Assembly: GCA_034336665.1 (NCBI GenBank)
Contig: JAPFBE010000067.1
Location: 62,001-126,000, forward strand
DNA: 64,000 nt
DNA from: Luscinia megarhynchos
Lineage: Eukaryota; Chordata; Aves; Passeriformes; Turdidae
Reading direction: 5' to 3'
Shown: positions 21,660 through 30,239 of the stretch, in pieces
Numbering within the stretch: position 1 is the first letter of the stretch
Layout of the letters: each line of letters begins with the position of its first letter
The notes under the pieces: generated by a model
The model's database searches: none
Told to the model about the DNA's origin: nothing
Seen by the model: only the letters and a program-made list of their open reading frames with translations
Position numbers and translations under genes: made by a program

Positions 21660-22175
21660 GAAACCCCCAAAATCCCCTAAAAACCCAAAAAATCCCCCAA
21701 ATCCCTCAAATCCCCCTAAAAACCCAAAAATCCTCAAAATCCTCAATCACCTCAATCCCCCAAACTCCTCAATCCCTCAAATCCCTCAATCCCCCAAACC
21801 CCTCAACCCCCAATCCCCTAAAAACCCCTAAATCCCCTCAAAACCCAAAAATCCCCCAAATCCTCAGCCACCTCAAAGCCCCCTCAAAATCCTAAAAACT
21901 CTCAGTCCTCTCAAACCCCCCGAAACCTCTAAAAACCCTCAAATCCCTCAATCCCCCTCAAACCCCTAAAGAGCCCCTTAAACCCCTCAAATCCCCTCAG
22001 TCCCCTCAATCCCCTAAACCCCTCAAATCCCTCAATCCCCTCAATGCCCCCAAAGCCCCTCAATCCCCTCAGGCCTCAGTCCCCTCAAACCCTCAATCCC
22101 CTCAAATCCTAAAACCCCAAAATCTCCCTAAAACCCTCAGTCCCCTCAATCCCCTCAGTCCCCTCAGTCCCTCCG
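21660..22175. repeat. NOP53 intron 1 repeat (cctcaatcccctcaaa)
   Basis: Short, degenerate cccctcaa/ctcaatccc words reaching to the exon 1 donor. Confidence 0.85.
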
Positions 22176-22185
22176 CCCCCCTCAC

Positions 22186-22384
22186 CCCGCCGCTCGCTCC
22201 TGCAGCCCCACGTCCTCCAGAAAATCGCCGATCTCGCGGCCCAGCCGCCTCGGGGACCGCTCCAGCGCTTGCCCAGCCCTTCTGCGGTTGCGGGGCCCGC
22301 GGCAGCAATGGCGGCGGGGAAGGCGGCGGCGCGCCACTTCGAGCCGCGGGGTTGAAGGGCGAGGTACGATTCGGCCGCCGCCAT
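22186..22384 (-). CDS. NOP53: NOP53 exon 1 with start codon (one base short)
   Basis: The ATG at 22384 gives MAAAESYLALQPRGSKW, comparable to human MAAGGSG and FLGLRP. After about 17 codons similarity moves one frame over to RGPRNRRRAGQALERSPRRL then GREIGDFLEDVGLQERAAG, against human RGPRNKKRGW and FLEDVRLQERTSG. The exon ends in phase 2 at GG|GTGAGG, in agreement with exon 2. Its length of 199 is one short. A start further upstream in the second frame is possible but lacks N-terminal similarity. Confidence 0.85.
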
Positions 22385-22900
22385 TTCGTGAGAGGGAACC
22401 GCGTGAGGGAGCCGGAAGTTCTCTGAGGCGGCTTCCGGTTATCGGGGCGAGAAAAGCGCGGGAAGTGCGGGGCCGCCATCTTAGGGGAGGGGTGACAGCG
22501 CGGCACCGCCATCTTAGGAAGGTCGGAAGCCCCAAAAGCGGCTTTAAAATGCGTTAAAAATACGCCGAGATGCGCCCGAATCTCCCAAATGTTCCACGAA
22601 TCCTCCCAGATGTGCTGCAAGCCCCGCTCCGAACGTCCCCGAGCACCGCGGGGAGGGAAAGGCCTTGCCGCCATCCTGTGAGAGACCCTGAACAACACGG
22701 TCGCCATCTTTGGAAGGAACGGAAAAAAATTGTCGCCCTCACGGGAAGGGACCGGGAAATGCTCCTGACGCCATCATGGTAAGGACCGGGAAGGGCGGAA
22801 ACAGCTTTCGCCGCCATCTTTGGGAGGGCCGGAAAAGCCGCGCCGCCATTTTGAGAAGGGGCTCGGCACGGGCGTGACGCCGCCACCTTGGTGAGGTCGG
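22385..22900 (-). promoter_or_regulatory. NOP53 promoter with repeated gccgccatctt elements
   Basis: The CpG-rich segment carries gccgccatctt or close variants near 22472, 22505, 22667, 22701, 22767, 22810, 22842 and 22880. On the minus strand these read AAGATGGCGGC, the consensus associated with YY1, and most are flanked by GGAA or CCGGAA (ETS-type). They also echo the genuine start ATGGCGGCGG at 22384, so the array may derive from the exon 1 edge. Each introduces an upstream ATG on the sense strand. Confidence 0.7.
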
Positions 22901-22904
22901 GGTC

Positions 22905-23880
22905 CGTCAGCAGATGAGGGGCCAAACGAGCCCCAAATCCCCCCAAAAACGAGCCACAAATCCCCCAAGAGCAGGCCCCAAATTCCCCAAAAATGAGCCC
23001 TAAACTCCCCAAAAATGAGACACAAATCCCCCAAAAATGAACCCGAATCCCCCAAAGGCAGGCCCCAAATCCCCTAAGCACTTGAACCTCAAGTCCCCTC
23101 AAAAATGAGCCCTAAATCCCCCAAAATGAGGCCCCCAAATCCCCCAAAAATGAGCCCTAAACTCCCCAAAATGACCCCCAAGTCCCCCAAAAATGAACCC
23201 GGATCCCCAAAAGCGAGCCCCGGATCTCCCCAAAAATGAGCCCTAAATCCCCCAAAAGAGCAGGCCCCCAAATCCCCCAAAAATGAGCCCGGATCCCCCA
23301 AAACGAGCCCCGGATCTCCCCAAAATGAGCCCTAAATCCCCCAAAAGCGAGCCCCAAATCCCCCAAATATGAGCCCCCAAATTACCCCAAAATGAACCCA
23401 AATCCTCCCAAAAATGCACCACAAATCCCCTCAAAATAAGCCCCAAATCCCCCAAAATGAGCCCCAAATTGCCCCAAAACGACCCCCAAGTGCCCCAAAA
23501 ATGAGCCACAAATCCCCCAAAATGAGCCACAAATCCCCCAAAAATGGGCCCCAAATTCTCCCAAAAATGAGCCACAAATCCCCCCCAAAATGAGCCTCAA
23601 ATTGCCCCAAAACGAGCCACAAATCACCCCAAAAGCGAACCACAAGTGGTTCCAAAAATGAGCCCCAAATCCCCCAAAATGAGCCCCCAAATCCCCCAAA
23701 AATGAGCCCCAAATCCCCCCAAAACGAGCCACAAATCTCCCCAAAAATGAGCCCCTAAACTCCCCAAAAATGACCCCCAAGTGCCCCCAAAATGAGCCAC
23801 AAATGCCCCAAAAATCAGCCCCAAATCCCCAAGCGAGCCCCAAATCCCCCAAAATGACCCCCCAAATCCCCCCCAAATGT
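22905..23880. repeat. Intergenic repeat between NOP53 and EHD2 (ccccaaaaatgagccccaaat, ~19 bp)
   Basis: About fifty units of ccccaaaaatgagccacaaatc. Lies between the NOP53 promoter and the EHD2 poly(A) signal. Confidence 0.9.
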
Positions 23881-23928
23881 GCCTTTGCCCCCCAAAATCC
23901 AGCGCAGCCCCCTCAGCTTGGCTCTGCC

Positions 23929-23934
23929 TTTATT
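23929..23934 (-). terminator. EHD2: EHD2 poly(A) signal AATAAA
   Basis: The minus strand reads CCAATAAAGGCAGAGCC in a short unique segment (23885-23960) at the downstream end of the stop-codon array. It is the first AATAAA after the EHD2 stop in non-repeat sequence, giving a 3' UTR of about 1.4 kb. Confidence 0.7.
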
Positions 23935-23997
23935 GGGGTGTCCTGGGCTTGGGGGGTGGGGCCGGTTCTTTTTGGGGAGATTTTGGGGATTTTGGGG

Positions 23998-25295
23998 TCA
24001 CTCAGGGAACCCCCCGTGCCTCCTCTTGGGGGGTGTCTGTGAATCCCCGATTTTGGGGGTTTTCTGGCTGGATTTTGGGGAGATTTTAAAGGATTCCGAG
24101 AATCACTCAGCCGAGCCCTTGTGCCTCCTCTTGGGGGGTGTCTGTAAATCCCAGATTTTGGGGTTTTCCTTGCTGGATTTTGGATGGCCAGTTTTGCAGG
24201 GGGATTTTCTGGGAATTTCTAGGGTCACTCAGCCGAGCCCTTGTGCTCCTCTTGGGGGGTGTCTGTAAATCCCCTGATTTTTGGGGTTTTCAGGCTTCTG
24301 ATTTCTGGGTGGATTTTGGAGCTCTTTAGCCCTATTTTTGGGGGGGATTTTTGGGGAATTTCGAAGTCACTCAGCCGAGCCCTTGTGCTCCTCTTGAGGG
24401 TGTCTGTAAATCCCTGATTTTGGAGATTTCCTGGCTGGTTTCTCCATGAATTTTTGGGGGTTTCTGACTGAATTTTTGGGCTGTTTTCGGGATTTTGGGG
24501 TCACTCAGCGAGCCCTTGTGCCTCCTCTTGGGGGGGTGTCTGTAAATCCCAGATTTTGGGGATTTTCAGGCTGGTTTCTGGATGGATTTTGGAGCTCTTT
24601 GGGATATTTTGGGCTATTTTGAGTCACTCAGCCGAGCCCTTGTGCTCCTCTTGGGGGGTGTCTGTAAATCCCAGATTTTGGGGTTTTCCTTGCTGGATTT
24701 TGGACGGATTTTTAGGGGGATTTTTAGGAATTCCGGGGTCACTCAGCCGAGCCCTTGTGTGCTCCTCTTGGGGGGTGTCTGTGATTCCCTGATTTTTGGG
24801 GGCTTTTAAGGCTTGATTTCTGGATGGATTTTGGAGCTCTTTGGGATATTTTTGGGGTCACTCAGCCCGAGCCCTTGTGCCTCCTCTTGAGGGGTGTCTG
24901 TAAATCCCAGATTTTTGGGGATTTTCAGGCTGGTTTCTGGATGGATTTTGGAGCTCTTTAGCCTATTTTTTGGGGGGATTTTGGGGAGCCCCGAGTCACT
25001 CAGCCGAGCCTTTGTGCCTCCTCTTGGAGGGCGGCACCAGGCGGGGGGGGTGTCTGTAAATCCCTGATTTTGGGGTTTTTCAGGCTGGTTTCTGGATGGA
25101 TTTTGGAGCTCTTTGGAATATTTTGGGCTATTTTCGGGGTCACTCAGCCGAGCCCTTGTGCCTCCTCTTGGAGGGCGGCACCAGGCGGGGGAGGTGTCTG
25201 TATATCCCAGATTTTGGAGATTTTCTGGCTGGTTTCTGTGCGGATTTTTGGGGTTTCTGACGGGATTTTTTGGGCTGTTTTCGGGATTTTTGGGG
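23998..25295. repeat. EHD2 3' UTR array: ten copies of the coding end and stop codon
   Basis: The plus-strand block tcactcagccgagcccttgt with gcctcctcttgg, which on the minus strand encodes [13 protein letters not shown], recurs starting at 23998, 24103, 24225, 24367, 24501, 24624, 24739, 24858, 24996 and 25140, before the genuine stop at 25296. Periods are 105-156 bases. The two copies nearest the exon also retain PRLVPPS. Filler is ttttggggattttcaggctgg. Several copies have one-base changes such as gtgctcctc. Confidence 0.95.
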
Positions 25296-25814
25296 TCACT
25301 CAGCCGAGCCCTTGTGCCTCCTCTTGGAGGGCGGCACCAGGCGGGGGGGCAGGTCTGCGGGCAGCCCCCTCCCCTCCAGCTTGGCCCCGATCAGGTGCCC
25401 GGCCAGCGCGAACTCCTCGTGGTCCAGCATCCCGTCCCTGTCCACGTCGCTGAGCTGCCAAATCCTGCCCAGCACCGAGCTGGGCAAGTTGCTCTCCACC
25501 ATCCAGCCCTTGGCCCTCCTCCCGCTCAGCTTGCCCCCGCTGGGCGCCAGCCCGTAGAAAATCTCGTCGTATTTTGCCTTGTCCTTCATCACCACCCACT
25601 CGTCCCCATCCTCATCCTCCTCCTCCTCCTCCTCCGAGCCCGCCGCGAACGGGCCCAGCGCCCCCTCGAAGGCGCCCCCGCGCACCCCCGGCGCCTCCTC
25701 GGTGAGGAGGGGGCTCAGCGCCGGCAGGTCGCGGCTCAGCAGCTCCTCCAGCCCCGCCAGCAGCCGCCGCTTGGGGCCGGGCAGGCGGGACAGGTCCCGG
25801 GCCAGCAGCTGCTC
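25296..25814 (-). CDS. EHD2: EHD2 last exon: helical region, acidic linker, EH domain, stop
   Basis: After CCCCAG the exon opens [20 protein letters not shown] and [17 protein letters not shown], aligning with human ELLMAHDFTKFHSLKPKLLE. A GGAFEG segment and an acidic run follow, then the EH domain from [19 protein letters not shown] through [20 protein letters not shown] (EF-hand loop) to [14 protein letters not shown] and a stop at 25296. The open frame is 172 residues, phase 0 start, with no indel. Confidence 0.96.
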   Translation of the reverse strand, partial: EQLLARDLSRLPGPKRRLLAGLEELLSRDLPALSPLLTEEAPGVRGGAFEGALGPFAAGSEEEEEEDEDGDEWVVMKDKAKYDEIFYGLAPSGGKLSGRRAKGWMVESNLPSSVLGRIWQLSDVDRDGMLDHEEFALAGHLIGAKLEGRGLPADLPPRLVPPSKRRHKGSAE

Positions 25815-25930
25815 CTGGGGGGGGACACGGGGGGACACGGAGTTAGAGCGGGGGGGGGGCGGGGGAAGGTGTGGGAGGGGGAAAATGGGGGGGGTGGGGT
25901 GGTGGGAAAATTGATTGGAGGGCAGTGAAA
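25815..25930. other. EHD2 last-intron start, unique G-rich segment
   Basis: A short stretch of ggggggacacgg and gggggaaaatgggg words between the acceptor of the last exon and the 41-bp array. No exon. Confidence 0.6.
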
Positions 25931-27570
25931 TGGGGGCAGAGCCACAAAAAATTCATTGGAGCCCGAAATAAAATGGGGCAGATCCACAAAAAATTCATTT
26001 GAGCTAAATAAAATGGGGCAGATCCACAAAAAACTCATTGGAGCTCAAAAAAGTGGGTCAGATTCCCCAAAAAACTCATTGGAGTTCAATAAAATGGGAG
26101 AGATCCACAAAAAACTCATTGGAACAAAATAAAATGGGGCAGATCCCCAAAAAATCTCATTGGGTTCCAAAAAAATTGGGGAAGATCCCCAAAAAAACTC
26201 ATTGGGTTCCAAAAAAATGGGGCAGATCCCCAAAAAAACTCATTGGGTTCCAAAAAAATTGGGGAAGATCCCCAAAAAACTCATTTGAGTTCAATAAAAT
26301 GGGGTAGATGACTAAAAAAATTCATTGGAGCGAAATAAAATGGGGCAGATCCACAAAAAAACTCATTGGGTCCCAAAAAAATGGGGCAGATTCCTCAAAG
26401 AAAATGATTGGAGCTCAATAAAGTGGGTCAGATCCCCAAAAAACTCATTGGAGCTCAATAAAATGGGGCAGATCCCCAAAAAAACTCATTGGATCCAAAA
26501 AAAATGGGGCAGATCCCCCAAAACCCCATTGGAGCAAAATAAAATGGGGCAGATCCCCAAAAAAACTCATTGGAGTTCAATAAAATGGGGCAGATCCCCA
26601 AAAAACTCATTTGAGTTCAATAAAATGGGGCAGATCCCCAAAAAAACTCATTGGAGTTCAATAAAATGGGGCAGATCCACAAAAAACTCATTGGGTCCCA
26701 AAAAAATGGGGCAGATTCACAAAAAACTCATTGGATCCCCAAAAAATGAGTCAAATTCCCCAAAAAAACTCATTGGAGTTCAATAAAATGGGGCAGATCC
26801 TCAAAAAAACTCATTGGAGCTCAAAAAAGTGGGTCAGATTCCCCAAAAAACTCATTGGAGTTCAATAAAATGGGGCAGATCCCCCAAAAAAACTCATTGG
26901 ATCCCAAAAAAATGGGGCAGATCCCCCAAAACCCCATTGGAGCAAAATAAAATGGGGCAGATCCCAAAAAAACCTCATTGGATCCCCAAAAAATGGGTGA
27001 GATCCCTCAAAAATCTTGATTGGAGTTTAATAAAATGGGTCAGGTCACTAAAAAAACATCAGATCCAAAAAAAAAAATTCATTTGAGTTGAATAAAATGG
27101 GGCAGATCCCCCAAAAAAACTGATTTAAGCTCAATAAAATGGGTCAGATCACTAGAAAAAAAAATCAGATCCCCCAAAAAACCTCTTTGGAGTTCGATAA
27201 AATGAGTCCGATCCCAAAAAAACTCATTTGAATTCAATAAAATGGGGCAGATCCCAAAAAAAAACCTGATTGGAGCTCAATAAAAATTGATCAAATCATT
27301 TTTTTAAAAAATCATATCCCCAAAAAACCTGATTGGAGCTCAATAGAAATTGATCAAATCATTTTTAAAAAATCATATCCCCAAAAAAACCTGATTGGAG
27401 CTCAATAAAAGAAATTGATTAAAGTCATTTTTTAAAAATCATATCCCCAAAAAACCCTGATTGGAGCTCAATAAAAATTGATTAAATAATTTTTTAAAAA
27501 ATCATATCCCAAAAAAAACCTGATTGGAGCTCAATGAAATGGATCAGATTACCCAAAAACCTCATTGGAT
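25930..27570. repeat. EHD2 intron array, ~41 bp (actcattggagctcaataaa)
   Basis: About forty units of the form aaaaaactcattggagctca followed by ataaaatggggcagatcccc. The right-hand 500 bases are AT-richer (aaaaaatcatatccccaaaa). Each unit has ATTGG and AATAAA on the plus strand, antisense to EHD2. Confidence 0.95.
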
Positions 27571-27649
27571 CCTGACAAAATCCAGCAAATCATAAAAAAA
27601 ACCACCTCATTGGATCCCAAGAAATTGCATCAGATCACCAAAACCAAAA

Positions 27650-29050
27650 CCATTGGATCACAAAAACCCATCAGATCCCCCAGATCCCAGCAGGTCCTGG
27701 TGGGTCCTGGCAGATCCCAACCCCCCCAAACCCTCCAGATCCCATCAACCCTCCCCCAGATCCCATCAGATCCTGGGTTCCCCCCAGATCCCAGTGGATC
27801 CCAGCAGATCCCATCAGGGTCCCGGCAGGTCCTGGCAGATCCCAGATCCCTCAAATCCACCCAGATCCCCCAGACCCCCCAACCCCTCTCAAACTCCTAG
27901 ATCACATCAGATCCCGGCTGATCCCCCCGAAATCCTGGCCGATCCTGGTGGGGCCTGGCAGATCCCAGATGCCCCAAACCCCCAAGCCCCCAGATCCCAG
28001 CAGATCCTGGGTGATCCCCCAAAATCAAAGCAGATCCTGGTGGGTCCTGCCAGATCCCAGATTCCCCAAACCCCCCAGATCCCATCAGATCCCGGCAGAT
28101 CCGTCCCCTGACCTGCAGAGTATGATCGGGCAGGTCCCGGTGGATCCTGCCAGATCCCAGACTCCCCAGATCCCCAAACCCCCAGATCCCCAGCAGATCC
28201 TGGGTGATCTCCCGGGAAATCCTGGCAGATCCCAGACCCCCAAACCCCTCAGACCCCCAGATCCCATCAGATCCCCAGCAGATCCCTTCCCTGACCTGCA
28301 GGCGAGGCATGGTCGGGCAGGTCCCTGGTGGATCCTGGCAGATCCCAAATCCTCCAAACCCCAAACCCCCAGATCCTGGGTGAGTCCAGGTGTGTTTTGG
28401 CAGATCCCAGACCCCCAGACCCCCCCCCCAGATCCCATCAGATCCCGGCCAGATCCCAGACCCCCAGATCCCCAAACCCCCCAGATCCCGGCAGATCCCG
28501 TCCCCTGACCTGCAGAGGCGGGCACAGTCAGGGCAGGTCCTGGTGGATCTCAGCAGATCCCAGACCCCCCAAACCCCCAAAACCCCCAGATCCCATCAGA
28601 TCCCGGCGGATCCCGGGTGATCCCCAGAAACACTGGCAGATCCCGGTGGATCTGGCAGATCCCAGACCCCCAGATCCCCCACACCCCAGATCCCCCCAGA
28701 TCTTGGGTGATCCAGGTGGAGTTTTGGCAGATCCCAGACCCCCAAACCCCCCAGATCCCATCGGATCCCGGCAGATCCCGGCAGATCCCGTCCCTGACCT
28801 GCGGGGGAAGCAGTCGGGCAGGTCCTGGTGGATCTGGCAGATCCCAGATTCCCCAAACCCCCCAGACCCCCCAGATCCCATCAGATCCCATCAGATCCCA
28901 TCAGATCCCGGCCGATCCCGGCCGATCCGTCCCTGACCTGCAGGGGGAAGCAGTCGGGCAGGCCCTGGTGGATCTCAGCAGATCCCAGATTCCCCAAACC
29001 CCCAGATCCCATCAGATCCCGGTGGATCCCATCAGATCCCGGCCGATCCG
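27650..29050. repeat. EHD2 intron array with five copies of the donor edge of the 29060-29218 exon
   Basis: Background words are cagatcccatcagatcccgg and cccccaaaccc. Embedded near 28099, 28289, 28502, 28793 and 28932 are copies of the exon end: on the minus strand GACCTGCCCGACTG...CTGCAG|GTCAGG, encoding DLPDC-x-PLQ and the donor. The copy at 28932 reads DCFPLQ without an indel and may preserve the true exon end better than the exon itself. Confidence 0.88.
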
Positions 29051-29059
29051 TCCCCTGAC

Positions 29060-29218
29060 CTGCAGGCGAGGCGCAGTCGGGCAGGTCCCAGGCGGGGATC
29101 TGCTGCTTCAGCTCTGCAGCCGCCCCAGCAGCGCCGGCAGCCGCTCCTGCAAACGCTTCCGGCCCTTGGCTAGCAGCGCCGGCAGCTCCTGCCGCAGCGG
29201 GACAGGATCAGCGTGCAG
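29060..29218 (-). CDS. EHD2: EHD2 stalk exon (diverged, two indels)
   Basis: After CCCCAG the exon reads LHADPVPLRQELPALLAKGR and KRLQERLPALLGRLQ; an extra AG; then LKQQIPAWDLPDC; an extra base near the end; then the donor CTGCAG|GTCAGG. Human has VHAYIISYLKKEMPSVFGKE, LPVIFAKIQLEHHISPGDFPDC. Positions align one-to-one after removing the extras, though many residues are replaced by Arg, Leu, Ala or Pro. The extras sum to three, so exon length stays in phase. Confidence 0.8.
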
Positions 29219-29224
29219 CTGGGG

Positions 29225-30235
29225 GGAAAGATCCACTGGGTCACCCCAAAATCCATGGGAGCACCCAAAAACCCCCAGGGACCCGGGATGGGATCAGCGT
29301 GCAGCTGGGGGAGGAAAGGATCCCACTGGGTCACCCCAAATCAATGAGATCCCAAAAATCCCCAGGGGGAACCCAAAAGAAACCCCCCAGGGACCGCTGA
29401 TGGGATCAGGGGAGTGCAGCTCCTGCACTTGGCAGGGACAGGATCGGGGCATGGAGCTGGGGGGAGAAAGGATCCACTGGGTCACCCCAAAATCAGGGAG
29501 CACCCAAAAACCCCCAGGGACCGGGACAGGATGGGGAATGCAGCTCCTGCACTTGGCCGGGACAGGATCAGGGAATGCAGCTGGGGGGAAAAGATCCACT
29601 GGGTCACCCCAAAAATCCCCAGGGGACCCAAAAACCCCCCAGGGACCCGGGACAGGATCAGGGGCGTGGAGCTGGGGGGAAAGATCCACTAGGTCACCCA
29701 GAATCCCAGGGAGCACCCAAAAAACCCCAGGGGCCGGGGATGGGATAGGGGCATGCAGCTGCGGGGGAAGATCACTGGGTCACCCCAAAAATCCCCAGGG
29801 GATCCCAAAAAACACCCCAGGGACCGGGACAGAATCAGGGGCATGGAGCTCCTGCACTTGGCGGGGCGGGATCAGGGGGCATGGAGCTGGGGGGGGCAAG
29901 AGAATTGGGATCCACTGGGTCACCCCAGAATCATAGAAACATCAGGGGAACCCAAAGCCCCCAGGGACCGGGACAGAATCAGAGTGGAGCTGGGGGAAAT
30001 AGGGGTTGGGATAAGCCCCCCAAAATCCAGGGGAACAAAAAAAAACCCCCCAGGGACCCCAGGACGGGATCTGGGCATGCAGCTGCAGGGGGGAAGGGGA
30101 GTGGGATCCACTGGGTCACCCCAAAAATCCATGGGAGCACCCAAACAGCCGGGGGATCCCAAAAAACCCCCCAAGGGCCGGGACAGGATCAGGGTGTGCA
30201 GCTGAGGGTGGGGGAGGGGGTGGGATCACTGGATG
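29225..30235. repeat. EHD2 intron array with ~9 copies of the acceptor edge of the 29060-29218 exon
   Basis: The plus-strand word ggatcagcgtgcagctgggg, on the minus strand CCCCAG|CTGCACGCTGATCC (acceptor plus LHADP), recurs in diverged form near 29293, 29440, 29573, 29659, 29746, 29880, 29975, 30066 and 30187, with atccactgggtcaccccaaa and cccccagggaccgggacag between. Confidence 0.88.
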
Positions 30236-30239
30236 GCCC

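Larger units (their letters stand above)
3612..22384 (-). other. NOP53: NOP53 (GLTSCR2) gene span
   Basis: NOP53 is a nucleolar 60S ribosome-assembly factor that recruits the RNA exosome helicase MTR4 through an arch-interacting motif. Twelve exon segments, numbered 1-9 and 11-13, can be ordered on the minus strand with consistent phases. Recognisable blocks are RGPRNRRR, FLEDVGLQER, the LFFLD motif, [65 protein letters not shown] and VEKRSFRAIT. Exons 1, 5, 6, 8 and the exon 9 region have apparent one-base shifts, several at C runs, and a donor for the exon 9 region is uncertain. Splice sites elsewhere are intact and this is the only copy seen, so consensus error is the favoured explanation over decay. 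Confidence 0.9.

Noticed and set aside
3612..22384. NOP53 as a processed or decayed pseudogene
   Set aside because: Introns, phases and splice sites are retained and several exons are fully intact. The shifts are mostly single bases in homopolymers, which fits consensus error better.
25930..27570. Repeated AATAAA words as a cluster of poly(A) signals
   Set aside because: They are on the plus strand, antisense to EHD2, and inside its last intron; no plus-strand gene ends there.
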